Notes: generated by a model from the letters alone, not told the origin. Counted from the stretch's first letter, positions 1 to 10,885 are shown. The stretch is 64,000 nt of DNA from Phyto melanocephala (GCA_941918925.1 OW799237.1:51696997-51760996); one strand, 5' to 3'. Program-made: numbers and translations.

Positions 1-2815
1 GACGAAAAAGGTACTTTTTTGAATTTTTATGGAACTTTTTGTATTTGCTACGTTTATAAGGATAGGATTACACAATCAAGGACTATTGATTCTAGGTGAG
101 ACTAAAAATGTTATGGGCGACGAAAAAGGTACTTTTTTGAATTTTTATGGTACTTTTTGTATATTCTATGTTTATAAAAATAGGATTATACAATCAAGGA
201 CTATTGATTCTAGGTGAGACTAAAAATGTTATGGGCGACGAAAAAGGTACTTTTTTGAATTTTTATGGTACTTTGTGCATTTTCTACGTTTATAAAAATA
301 GGATTACACAATCAAGGACTATTGATTGAAGATGAGACAAAAAAATTTATAGGCGGCGAAAAAGGTACTTTTTTTAATTTTTATGGAACTTTTTGTATTT
401 GCTACGTTTATAAAGGTAGGATTATACAATCAAGGACTATTGATTCTAGGTAAGACAAAAAATGTTATGGGCGACGAAAAAGGTACTTTTTTGAATTTTT
501 ATGGTTTTTTTTTGCATTTTCTACGTTTATAAGGATAGGATTACACAATCAAGGACTATTGATTCAAGATGAGACAAAAAATTTTATAGGCGACGAAAAA
601 GGTACTTTTTTGAATTTTTATGAAACTTTTTGTATTTGCTACGTTTATGAAGGTAGGATTGTACAATCAAGGACTATTGATTCTAGGTGAGACAAAAAAT
701 GTTATAGGCGACCAAAAAGGTAATTTTTTGAATTTTTATGGTACTTTTTGCATTTTCTACGTTTATAAAGATAGGATTACACAATCAAGGACTATTGATT
801 CAAGATGGGACAAAAAATTTTATAGGCGACGAAAAAGGTACTTTTTTGAATTTTTATGGAACTTTTTGTATTTGCTACGTTTATGAAGGTAGTATTGTAC
901 AAGCAAGGACTATTGATTCTAGGTGAGACAGACAATGTTATGGGCGACGAAAAAGGTACTTTTTTTGAATTTTTATGGTACTTTTTGCATTTTCTACGTT
1001 TATAGAGATAGGATTACACAATCAAGGACTATTGATTCAAGATGAGACAAAAAATTTTATAGGCGACGAAAAAGGTACTTTTTTGAATTTTTATGGAACT
1101 TTTTGTATTTGCTACGTTTATGAAGGTAGGATTGTACAATCAAGGACTATTGATTCTAGGTGAGACAAAAAATGTTATGGGCGACGAAAAAGGTACTTTT
1201 TTGAATTTTTATGGAACTTTTTGTATTTGCTACGTTTATAAAAATAAGATTGTACAATCAAGGAGTATTGATTCTAGGTGAGACAAAAAATGTTACGGGC
1301 GACGAAAAAGGTACTTTTTTTAATTTTTATGGTACTTTTTGCATTTTCTACGTTTATAAAGATAGGATTACACAATCAAGGACTATTGATTCAAGATGGG
1401 ACAAAAAATTTTATAGGCGACGAAAAAGGTACTTTTTTGAATTTTTATGGAACTTTTTGTATTTGCTACGTTTATGAAGGTAGGATTGTACAATCAAGGA
1501 CTATTGATTCTAGATGACACAAAAAATGTTATGGGCGACCAAAAAGGTACTTTTTTGAATTCTTATGGTACTTTTTGCATTTTCTACGTTTATAAAGATA
1601 GGATTACACAATCAAGGACTATTGATTCAAGATGAGACAAAAAATTTTATAGGCGACGAAAAAGGTAACTTTTGAATTTTTATGGAACTTTTTGTATTTG
1701 CTACGTTTATGAAGGTAGGATTGTACAATCAAGGACTATTGAATCAAGATGGGACAAAAAATGTTATGGGCGACGAAAAAGGTACTTTTTTGAATTTTTG
1801 TGGTACTTTTTGTATTTGCTACGTTTATGAAGGTAGGATTATACAATCAAGGACTATTGATTCTAGGTGAGACAAGAAATGTTATAGGCGACGAAAAAGG
1901 TGCTTTTTTGAATTTTTGTGGTACTTTTTGCATTTTCTACGTTTATAAAGATAGGATTAAACAATCAAGGACCATTGATTCAAAATGAGACAAAAAATGT
2001 TATGGGCGACGAAAAAGGTACTTTTTTGAATTTTTATGGTACTTTTTGTATATTCTACGTTTATAAAGATGGGATTATACAATCAAGGACTATTGATTCT
2101 AGGTGAGACAAAAAATTTTATGCGCGACCAAAAAGGTACTTTTTTGAATTTTTATGATACTTTTTGCATTTTCTACGTTTATAAAGATAGGATTACACAA
2201 TCAAGGACTATTGATTCTAGGTGAGACAAAAAATGTTATGAGTGACCAAAAAGGTACTTTTTTGAATTTTTGTGGTACTTTTTATATATTCTACGTTTGC
2301 GAAGATAGAATTTTAAAATTAGTGGCTATTGATACAAGGTGAGACAAAAAATGTTATGGGCGAAGAACAAGGCACTTGTTTGCATTTTTATGGTACTTTT
2401 TGCATTTTCTACGTTTATAGAGATAGGATTACACAATCAAGGACTATTGATTCAAGCTGAGACAAAAAATTTTATAGGCGACGAAAAAGGTACTTTTTTG
2501 AATTTTTATGGTACTTTTGCATTTTCTACGTTTATAAAGATAGGATTACATAATCAAGGACTATTGATTCAAGATGAGACAAAAAATTTTATAGGCGACG
2601 AAAAAGGTACTTTTTTGAATTTTTATGGAAATTTTTGTATTTGCTACGTTTATAAAGGTAGGATTGTACAATCAAGGACTATTGATTCTAGGTGAGACAA
2701 AAAATGTTATGGGCGACCAAAAAGGTACTTTTTTGAATTTTTATGGTACTTTTTGCATTTTCTACGTTTATAAAGATAGGATTACACAATCAAGGACTAT
2801 TGGTTCAAGATGAGA
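1..2815. repeat. 118-bp satellite array, about 24 units
   Basis: Tandem array with a 118-bp period; units begin GACGAAAAAGGTACTTTTTT near 1, 119, 237, 355, 473, 592, 710 and so on to 2715. The array is cut by the window start, so its true length is unknown. Two main variants occur. Type A has TTTGCTACG with GAAGGTAGGATTGTAC. Type B has TTTTCTACG with AAAGATAGGATTACAC. They alternate A/B over roughly units 4-10 and 12-15 (236-bp dimer), then type B dominates. Because 118 is 3n+1, short open frames of about 62 codons recur in all three frames; these are a by-product of the unit and not genes. Confidence 0.97.
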
Positions 2816-3221
2816 CAAACTATCTCTTATCGTTTTCGAGTTATTTAGAAATTAATGGAGAAAAAAATTTTTTTCTTGCAAAATTCGTAATATTTTCAAA
2901 TTAAAAAATATAAGGCAAATATTCAACATTTTAAACTTTTTACTGAGAGCTACTTATCTTGGAAATAAAAAAAACCATAAACTATAAAAATCTGTTAAGA
3001 AATGTGGATTTTATTGTTAATTTACCGCAGGTACACAATATTGTAATGCAACCAGCCTTGAATATGATATATGTAACATTTCGTTATGTGAGCAAGTAAT
3101 GGAACTAAAGTACAACGGTATTTTACATAGTTCTTGGAATTAATATTTATAACATAGTATTTTTCAATTACCAGTGATTTCAAATTTAGAACGTTAGGGT
3201 AGATTCTGGTATTTATTGTAT

Positions 3222-4084
3222 CTAGCCAAACCGGGCGCGCGTTGCTACGCCCCTTAATGAATCGAAATGCATTCTGAATTTTAATTGAATATCAAGTGCA
3301 AAAACCTAAAAATTATAATTTTTTTATGGGCGTGCCATTTCCCCACTTTTCTAGTCACGAAATTGTAAAGTCATAACAGCTCAATATGTGTGCAAAGTTT
3401 CAGAAGAATCGGACCAGTGCAAGTACCTCAAAATTAAAATTGTTTTTATGGGCGTGGCCCTGCCCACTTTTCTAATCACGAAATTGTCATAACAGCTTAA
3501 TATGTGTGAAAAGTTTCAGAATAATCGGTCCAGTGCAAGTACCTCAAAATGATACCTTTTTTTTATGGGCGTGGCACTGCCCACTTTTCTAATCACGAAA
3601 TTATTTAGTCATGACAGCTCAATATGTGTGCAAAGTTTCAAAAAAATCGGTCTGGTGCAAGTACCTCAAAATTATAGCCTTTTTTATGGGCGTGGCCCCG
3701 CCCACTTTTCTAATCACGAAATTGTATGGTTATGACAGCTTAGTATGTGTGCAAAGTTTCAGAAAAATCGGTCCAGTGCAAGTACCTCAAAATTAAAACT
3801 TTTTTAGGGGCGTGGCCCCGCCCACTTTTTTTATCACGAAGTTATTTAGTCATGACAGCTCGATATGTGTGCAAAGTTTCAGAAAAATCGGTCAAGTGCA
3901 AGTAGCTAAAACTGATAACTAATTTTTATGGGCGTGGCCCCGCCCACTTTTTTTCACCCATAAACACTCCCTGGTATGTGTACAACAACTTGCCAAAGTT
4001 TGAGTCCGATCGGTTTTACAGTTTCGGAGTCTATAGCTAACACACACACACACACACACAGAGTTTCACTTTTATATATATAGA
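3222..4084 (-). mobile_element. Non-autonomous Helitron, copy 1
   Basis: Read on the minus strand it starts TCTATATATATAAAAGTG, continues with ACTCTGTG and a (TG)n run, and ends GGTTTGGCTAG. A short hairpin (GGGCG...CGCCC) lies about 11 nt before the CTAG end, as expected of Helitrons. The 5' flank is A, the 3' flank is A rather than the canonical T. The interior is a tandem array of about 120-bp units, each with a GTGGGCGGGGCCACGCCC-like palindrome and CTGAAACTTTGCACACATAT. No Rep/helicase coding is present. It matches the copy at 40583-41463 end to end. Confidence 0.85.
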
Positions 4085-4235
4085 TATAGAAGCTAATGGG
4101 CAATAAGTAAGTCACTTTTAATTTGAATATCGTGGGGTTAAAATCGGCAACAGTAAATAGATCTTATAGTGTTCTTCGTTATTGTGTAAAGAAATAAAGC
4201 AATTAAAGAATCCACAAACGTTTTCATATTACAAA

Positions 4236-5128
4236 ATGTCAAGGATTTGTAACAAATCTTCAAATTTATTTTGTTACGTATGTGGCAATCTAACTTTAAG
4301 TTTTCAACGGGAGATAATATCTTCCAAGCTTAAAGATGCTTATTGCCGTTATTTTGGGTTTCCTATCGATGATAGAGATAAAAATTGACTGCCGAAAATA
4401 TGTTGTAATATGAAGTTTGCTGCAAACGGACGTTAACGTCTCTTACTTTCGAAATAAAGAACAACCTTTTTTAATATATTTCAGCAAAGAGGAAGGTTTG
4501 ATATTTTGCGATAATGCTGATGGACTTTTGCGACAACTGTGTTTTAGTCATAAATCTCAGGATTGGCGGCTTGTTATTGATTCATCCAAGACAAGTTTGA
4601 AAGCCGTTTTACTTCACAATGGCAACAAATTTCCATCGGTCCCACTCGCGTATGCAAGAAATATGAGAGAAAACTATTGTAGCATGAAGATGATACTACA
4701 AAAAATTAAATATTTACATTACTCATGGAATCTGCAGATTTTAAAGTCGTAGCAATATTAAATGGATTGCAAAGTGGATATTGCTTCTTATGTAAATGGT
4801 ATAGCGGCGCAAAAGAAAAACATTACAATGTAAAAATTTGGCCGAAAAGAGTAAATTTTATTCCAGGAGAAAAAAATTTAGCAGAAGAGCCTTTAAAACA
4901 AAAAGGAACAAAGTCTTCTCTTCATATAAAGCTAGGCCTAATAAAACATTTTGTCAAAGCAATGAACAAGAAGGTGAAGCCTTTCTATACATTAGGAACA
5001 AATTTCCTAGAATTAGAGATGCTTAAGTAAAATAAGGCATATTTGTAGGTCCACGAATACGACAGATTATGAAGGACGAGGTCTTCAGAACGAAATTGAA
5101 TGATGTGGACAAAAGGGCATGGGCAGCT
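4236..5128 (+). pseudogene. Decayed gene of a repeat-associated insect/cnidarian protein family
   Basis: The start MSRICNKSSNLFCYVCG (4236) and downstream pieces QDWRLVIDSSKTSLKAVLLH, HIKLGLIKHFVKAMNK and GIFVGPQIRQIM in different frames match, from memory, a large family of uncharacterised proteins that is highly repeated in insect and Hydra genomes. The N-terminal CxxC pair resembles a zinc-binding finger. The reading frame shifts near 4388-4417, 4720-4750 and again near 5020, and the segment between the N-terminal finger and the core is missing, so it cannot be functional. The gene lies inside the long inverted repeat, suggesting it is either the element's own gene or captured cargo. The biochemical role is unknown; I do not assign one. 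Confidence 0.65.
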
Positions 5129-5968
5129 TAAACTACTTTTTTATTTTAACAATGTTTCCTAAATAAAAATTTATAATTATTAACAAAATGTTTGTGTTAT
5201 TTTAAGTAAAATAGCCTGTAAATATTTTAATTTTTTATTGTAATTTGAAGTTATCTACGGGTGACGACAGGGTGAGTGCTTTAAAGGAGGCGTTGCTACA
5301 AAATTACAATCTGGCAAATTTTTTTACTTGTATTTGTTTTTGTTGTACGAAAATAGATAGAAGTAAAAAGTTGCCATTCATTGATGCTACAAGGCGCTTT
5401 AGTGCGCCCACTCTGACGTTGTTTGCTGCATTACACATATTTGGTCAATATTGGGTACCTGCGGTAAATTTACAATAAAATCCACATTTTTTAACCGATT
5501 TTTATGGTTTATGGCTTTTTTATTTCCAAGACAAGTAGCTCTCAGTAAAAAGTTTAAAATGTTGAATATTTGCCTTATATTTTTTTAATTCCATTTTTAA
5601 ATTGAAAAATATTACGAATTCTGCACGAAAAAAATGTTTTTTCTCCATTCATTTTTAAATACCTCCAAAACGATAAGAGATAGAGAAAAATTGTATTCCA
5701 CTAAAATAAATACAATTTTGTTGCACATTTTGTGGTAATCGGATAACTGGTTCTCGAGTTAGGAGGAAATAAGTCTCCGTACCTGACTAATTTAGGGGAA
5801 AAATTTGCCACGCCCATAAAAAAAATCCCGATCTGATGGAAAAAAACCGACAACGGATTTGAGTTCAGCGCGTCAAAATCCATATAGTCCACATAGTTTT
5901 ATTAAATGGGAAGACAAAAAATTATTTTTTGCAGAGCAGTGTAATTTACATTTCCTGTTTTGTTTTAT

Positions 5969-6355
5969 TATACCATCCACACAAAAGTGAAAAAGGGCAA
6001 ATATAGGTTTGTCATTCCGTGTGAAATTTCTACAGTTTTTATTTCCTACCCCATAAGGTATATATTTTTTAAAAGCTTATGAATAGCGGAGTCGATTAAG
6101 CCTTGTCAGTCTGTCCGTGTGTATGTTGAAATCAACTTTTTTATTTTTACTTTTTTTTATCTTTTTTTTTATTTTTTTTTTAATCATACATAAACTTAAT
6201 TTATAATTTTACAATGGGATGTTTTTATATAGTATGTATTTTAATGTATGTATTAGGTATTTCATATGAGATGAATGAATGGTGATACAAACAATTGTTC
6301 TTGCATGACTACACATTGTGAAGTCGGCACGGACGAATATAGCACTCTTACTTGT
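5969..6355 (+). mobile_element. DINE-1-like Helentron, subfamily A, internally deleted
   Basis: The 5' palindrome (CCACACAAAAGTGAAAAAGGG), GGTTTGTCATTCCGTGTG, the ACCCCATAAGGTATATA block and GTCAGTCTGTCCGTGTG are followed by a T-rich tract, then the 3' module (ACAATGGGATGTTTTTATA, GATGAATGGTGATACAAAC) ending TCGGCACGGACGAATATAGC and CTTACTTGT. The middle segment seen in other copies is missing. The copy lies just downstream of the Elk 3' end. The preceding 5685-5968 shows nothing recognisable. Confidence 0.75.
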
Positions 6356-6482
6356 ACTAACATAGATTACTATTTCGAATTTTAATTTTTCTTTTTGAAT
6401 ACCTTTTTCTAATTTCTAACATAAATTTGTATTTTCCCAATATTAATTTATTTGTTTAACCGATTTTTTACCAATATTAATT

Positions 6483-6492
6483 TTTATTTATT
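6483..6492 (-). terminator. Candidate poly(A) signals for the Elk transcript
   Basis: Two overlapping AATAAA hexamers on the minus strand (TTTATTTATT on plus), about 95-100 nt past the Elk stop codon; a third is at 6447-6452. The DNA is very AT-rich, so chance occurrence is likely. Confidence 0.3.
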
Positions 6493-6584
6493 AATTTTAG
6501 TTTAAAAAGGTTTAGAAATAAATTATATATACATCTAACCAAAATCTACTTTAATATTATTCAAATTTACTAATAATTTTTTTT

Positions 6585-8234
6585 TTAATGTATAGTTTTG
6601 TCCCGCAATGAATAAGTGGCTTTCAAATTACACAATCCTTTTTCCAGTTTATCTGCATCACCAGCGGAATATCGGTGAAACGGACATACCGCGGAGGATG
6701 ATGTCAAGTTTTCCGTGTTAAAACTTAAATATGAATGATTACAGGTTTTTACTGCAAAACTGCTATCTTTCTGAGGACTGACATTTTCCGATTTATTTTC
6801 CTTTAAATGGTGTAAATATGTTTGTGATAATTTTTCACTTGATTCATGTAGGCGTATATACTCGCCACTTTTTGAACGATGTAATTTCAACGAATGCTGT
6901 TTCAAGGCCGCACCACTCTTATTAGGCTCTTGGTCTTTTGTACCTATCGTTGTTTTCAAAAAAGTTGGACTACCACTAGAACTGTTTGTACTGAAAAGGC
7001 TAGTATTGCTTTTATCGATATGGACTGTTTTCAAACAACTTTCTATTTGGCATTCGATATCATTTTCTTTGTTAAAACCTTGTTTTACTTGTGTTTGATT
7101 TAAAATTGGTTCTATTATCGGCAGTAATGTATCTGTTGATCGACAATGTAAAAAATTGTTAATTGTCCAACTATCATGTAGATCTTCGGTTGAAGAAATC
7201 AATTCCTCTATTGTATTTAATGAAGACATTTGTTTTTGCTGAAAGGCTTCCAAATCCGGATGAACATTTTTATCAATACCAAGCCAGTCCAGTACCAAAC
7301 GCGGGTTGGAAATTACGAATTGTTTAAAAATAGGAAATTCATATTTTTCGAATTCTGTTTGACATGATTGAGAAATGCTTGGTTTCTCTTGTGACGCTAT
7401 GGATGAAACACATTTTAATTTATTTTGTGGTAAATGAGACATCTTTAGGTCTCCGTATTGTATTTCACGTCTCCAAATTTCTGAGGGGTGCGAAGAACAG
7501 CGCTGAAGAATAGAATTATTAATATTTACTGATGACAAAATATCTTCAGTATGAAAATTTTCACTTATGTTTGGAATCGAACGAGCTGGTAAAATTTTAA
7601 AGCTAGCTTGCGAAGCCACAGTGGAAACAGTGATTTCTTGTAAAGCTTGCAATGCATTATGAACCTCTTGACTTAATTGTCTCATATCTTGGTGTAGCGT
7701 AGATACATGTGAGTCTAATCGTTCAAGAGAGTGTTTTTTATAAAATTTGTTATCATCAATAAATAGAAAATCACTACTAGCATCCTCATCTAATGATGTG
7801 GTGTCTACGCTCGAAGTCATATTTATGGAGCGTTGCCGCTCTACACGTTCACGAAGTGTCATAAGAGATCGACCTCTAGAATACATTTTTTTTAAACGAG
7901 GGCTATTCAAGCCCAACAATGGAGAACGGCCATGCAATGAAGAGGGTGTTGTAATACTATGATGTGGTGAGACCGATGTGACCGTCCCAGTTGCCGTTTC
8001 ATTTTCAGTATCATCATTTCCTTCAATATGCTGATTTTCATCATCCTCGCTAATGCTCGGTAGAGGAAACGTTGGTCCAATATCTAAATCCTGACATTCG
8101 TAGCCTTCTCGCAAATTAAACGTTAAATCATGTTGTATATCATTGGCGAACTGTTGTTGATATTCGGGATACAAACGTAATACTTCCACAAGTCCACCCA
8201 TATGTACGCATTTTAAGTCACAATAAGTTAGAGC
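6585..8234 (-). CDS. Elk: Elk (eag-like) voltage-gated K+ channel, C-terminal exon
   Basis: The exon opens after a pyrimidine-rich tract and AG acceptor (plus-strand 8235-8236). It encodes 549 residues to a TAA at 6585. The first residues, ALTYCDLKCVHM then GLVEVLRLYPEYQQQF and DLTFNLREGYE, are the stretch following the cyclic-nucleotide-binding homology domain in the KCNH family and fit the ELK branch best; DIGPTFPLPSISEDDE follows. A heptad-like segment around residues 169-201 (RLDSHVSTLHQDMRQLSQEV) resembles the KCNH C-terminal coiled coil. The rest is a Ser/Thr-rich cytoplasmic tail. The frame is uninterrupted, unlike its surroundings. The full protein would be a plasma-membrane K+ channel subunit of neurons; the voltage sensor, pore and cyclic-nucleotide domain must lie in upstream exons, at higher coordinates and probably outside the window. 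An erg/eag paralogue is less likely from the EVLRLYPE segment. Confidence 0.82.
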   Translation of the reverse strand, partial: ALTYCDLKCVHMGGLVEVLRLYPEYQQQFANDIQHDLTFNLREGYECQDLDIGPTFPLPSISEDDENQHIEGNDDTENETATGTVTSVSPHHSITTPSSLHGRSPLLGLNSPRLKKMYSRGRSLMTLRERVERQRSINMTSSVDTTSLDEDASSDFLFIDDNKFYKKHSLERLDSHVSTLHQDMRQLSQEVHNALQALQEITVSTVASQASFKILPARSIPNISENFHTEDILSSVNINNSILQRCSSHPSEIWRREIQYGDLKMSHLPQNKLKCVSSIASQEKPSISQSCQTEFEKYEFPIFKQFVISNPRLVLDWLGIDKNVHPDLEAFQQKQMSSLNTIEELISSTEDLHDSWTINNFLHCRSTDTLLPIIEPILNQTQVKQGFNKENDIECQIESCLKTVHIDKSNTSLFSTNSSSGSPTFLKTTIGTKDQEPNKSGAALKQHSLKLHRSKSGEYIRLHESSEKLSQTYLHHLKENKSENVSPQKDSSFAVKTCNHSYLSFNTENLTSSSAVCPFHRYSAGDADKLEKGLCNLKATYSLRDKTIH

Positions 8235-8687
8235 CTATACATAACAAAATAAAAAAAAATACTTTTTATTAATTGTTAAACGAAACAAGTAAATATATAT
8301 CTAATTTTTACAAAAAATTTGTCACCTGGTGGCAAATTTTGTACAATTAATGAATATCAATTTTTATGTGATTTCGGTACAAAAATAATTCGCGCCCAGC
8401 GCCAAAAGTCGATTTGCTATAAATTTTTTTCCTTTACTTAGTCTTACAAAGAAACCTTAAGTATTTTTACATTAGGTGTGACACTAAGCACTCAGCAATA
8501 ACACTACATCAAATGATTTGCACTGCTGATGTGTTGATACATTAGTAGTTGCTATCATTTTATTAAAGGCAATGTGGAAAAACTGATGTAAACAATCATG
8601 TACGTGTTATTTTGTTTCTCTTTTCAACTTGTAAATTTCGTGCACTAATCAAACATATATCTGAGCTGCTCATTCTGCAGTGTTTTT
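8235..8687. other. Elk intron start, nothing recognised
   Basis: AT-rich DNA immediately upstream (minus-strand sense) of the Elk acceptor. No repeat family, coding segment or RNA was recognised. Confidence 0.5.
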
Positions 8688-8920
8688 ACTAATCATTCCT
8701 GATGAAAATATCATCAGGACTGACTAATCATTTCTGATAAATAAATCCATTATGACTGACTAATCATTCATGATGAATACATCCTTAATAACTGACTTAT
8801 CATTCATGATTTATGCATTATCATAGTTGATTAATCATGCTCGATGAGTAATTCCATCAGAGCTGACCTATCATCCATGATGTATAAACCAGTTAAAGCT
8901 GATTGGTACATCATTTATTA
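8688..8920. repeat. 36-bp minisatellite, about 6 diverged copies
   Basis: Units of 35-36 bp follow the pattern ACTAATCATTCATGATGAAT, then about 10 variable bases and GACTG. They start near 8688, 8723, 8759, 8795, 8831 and 8867. The ATCAT/ATGAT core makes each unit partly palindromic. It lies about 450 bp inside the presumed Elk intron. Confidence 0.8.
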
Positions 8921-9529
8921 AAAAACTGCTTTTTTTAATTAATATTATTAAATAAATTTTTTAAATTTATTTTAAAGAAAATTTTACAATAAATATTTCG
9001 AAATATAAAGCATTCGTGAACGAAATAACAATAAATTATTATTATATAAAACCCGAGACTTAATAATAAAAACAAAGATAAAGAAAATAAATAAATAATA
9101 ATTTATGGTTTGATTAATATATTTTAATAAATTTTTTCCTTAACACGGTTTTGGCTTTTCTCCATTGCTTTTTTCACAATTTTTTTTAATTCGGTAGAGC
9201 TTTGCTGTCCAAAGACATCTGAAATTGTAAAAGTTTAATAAAAACAGGGTCTACGTAATAATTTTATAATCGAAATGACTGAATATTCACATATCTCTAA
9301 AAATTTTATTGAATAGCATTAGCCTCATCGAACTTTTGCCAAAACGATCCTCCCAATTATATTTATCAAGCAGGTCGTAATTAAGTTCCGGATGACAATG
9401 TTGAAGTCCTCAGAAACGCCTTTAGATTTTATTATATACGTTCTCTGTAAAAAAAAACCAAACAGTTTTTAATTAATAAATTACTTATTATGTTGTTAGT
9501 TTTAATTTTTAAACGTATTTTTTTAATTT
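8921..9529. other. AT-rich DNA, nothing recognised
   Basis: No open frame of note and no match to the other repeats in the window. Composition is strongly AT with runs of T. Confidence 0.4.
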
Positions 9530-9960
9530 GTTTTTTATTATTTAAACACTTTTTATAGTTTAGGTTTTGTTTATTATTCAATTTATTTTTTTATTATTTA
9601 AATGCTTTTTTTTATTCAGAATGTTTTTTAGTATTTAGTCTTTTTTTTTTTAATTTAAACACTTCAATTTAATTAAAATTATTTAATTTCTGTTTTTTTA
9701 TTATTATTTTAACACTTTTTTTACTTTAGGTTTTGTCTAGTATTCAATTTATTGTTTTTTTTTACTTATTTAAATGCTTTTTCTATTCAATTTGGTTTTT
9801 TGTATTTAGTTTCTATTTTTTTTTATAATTTAAGCTTTTTTCAATTTAATTTAAATTATTTTATTTCTGTTGTTTTTTTATTATTTTAACATTTTTTCAA
9901 TTTAGTTATGTTTTTTTAGTATATAAAGTTTTTTGTTATTTTAACACTTTTTTAATTTAA
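9530..9960. repeat. Imperfect T-rich tandem repeat, about 165-170 bp unit
   Basis: The order TATTTAAACAC, TTTAGGTTTTGT, TATTCAATTTATT, TTTAAATGCTTTT, GTATTTAGT, TTTAATTTCTG occurs in 9533-9693, again in about 9700-9868 and partially after. It is low-complexity, so the boundaries are approximate. Confidence 0.55.
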
Positions 9961-10536
9961 TTTGTTTTTTTGGCCACTTTTTCATGAAAATCATCAACTT
10001 TGCTCATAATATTTTAAATTTATTTTGGTTGATTAAACTTTTTTTGGCTAATTTTGAATTGCCGGGGATTCACACAGTTAACACTGACATTTTTATGTAT
10101 AGTTGTCCTTCTCTTACATATACATTTTTCGCCTATAAAAATCAGCGCTGCCATTGCGCAAAATGTTTACTTAACAAATTCTTGCTTACCAAAACTTCCA
10201 AAACAAAACAATAAAATCTTATAACGTAATTATTTTCAAACAACTAAAACATTTAAAAAATTTAACTAGTAATCAGTTTTTGACATTATAACAATAAATT
10301 ATAATGTAAAGAATTCTACAATTTATTTTTTTTAGGAATAGCGTACAAATTATGGTAAGAAAAACATGTTCATATGTATAAATAATTCCTAATTACATAA
10401 AACAAATAATTAAAGAAACATAATGGCAAAGCTGGCATCAATTTCTCCATATTAAATTGTTAAACATGCCTTAGTAAATAAAATGTTAATGTGTTAGTTT
10501 ACATCAGCCATTTCTTGTAGGGTACTTACTCTTTGT
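9961..10536. other. AT-rich DNA, nothing recognised
   Basis: A 76-codon open frame at 9984-10214 has no recognisable motif and is probably chance. No repeat family was identified. Confidence 0.4.
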
Positions 10537-10885
10537 TTACCCTTCACCTGTGGTGCATAAGGGTATATATAGCTTTGTCATTCCGTTTGTAATTTCTACA
10601 ATTTTAATTTCCGACCCCATAAAGTATACATTTTCTGAAAGCTGAATAGAGGAGTCGATTAAGCCCTGACCGTCTGCCCGCCTGTCCGTGTGTTGGTTGA
10701 AATCAACTTTTAGAAGCAACTATATGTTCCCCAGATCTGTGTATGGTATCAATCTCTTGGAAATATCCAGGAATGAATCGCCATTGAAATTCAGCACAAT
10801 CGCCCTATAACTTTCTGAGATATGAGCAAAAAACCACGAACACATCGTTTTTTTTCACAATTACAACAACAACATACACATATGT
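10537..10885 (+). mobile_element. DINE-1-like Helentron, subfamily B, 5' part
   Basis: Starts CCCTTCACCTGTGGTGCATAAGGG (a palindromic terminus different from subfamily A), then GCTTTGTCATTCCGTTTGTAA, CCCCATAAAGTATACATTTT, the GTCCGTGTG tract and GAGATATGAGCAAAAAACCA. It loses similarity after the ACAACAACATACA segment. The next 280 bp (10886-11164) are not recognisable. Confidence 0.75.

Larger units (their letters stand above)
2819..5684. mobile_element. Long-inverted-repeat (foldback-like) element with broken internal gene
   Basis: Arms at 2819-3050 and 5428-5684 are inverted copies of each other. Shared blocks include ATCTCTTATCGTTTT, AAGGCAAATATTCAACATTT, TACTGAGAGCTACTT and AATTTACCGCAGGTAC, with scattered substitutions and small indels. 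They enclose a decayed gene (4236-5128) and an inserted Helitron (3222-4084). The left arm directly abuts the 118-bp satellite. No target duplication was found, so the exact ends are uncertain; homology may extend slightly beyond. It could be a DNA transposon with unusually long TIRs or a recombined pair of oppositely oriented repeats. Superfamily not assigned. Confidence 0.7.

Noticed and set aside
29..2813. About twenty overlapping 62-codon open frames
   Set aside because: They repeat with the 118-bp satellite unit and shift frame each unit; no protein is implied.
4021..4084. (AC)n microsatellite as an independent repeat (and (TG)n at 40608-40639)
   Set aside because: Fixed part of the Helitron 5' end in both copies.
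8688..8920. CRISPR-like regular repeats (also 46336-46635 and 52778-52912)
   Set aside because: Head-to-tail minisatellites with no unique spacers, in a eukaryotic genome.
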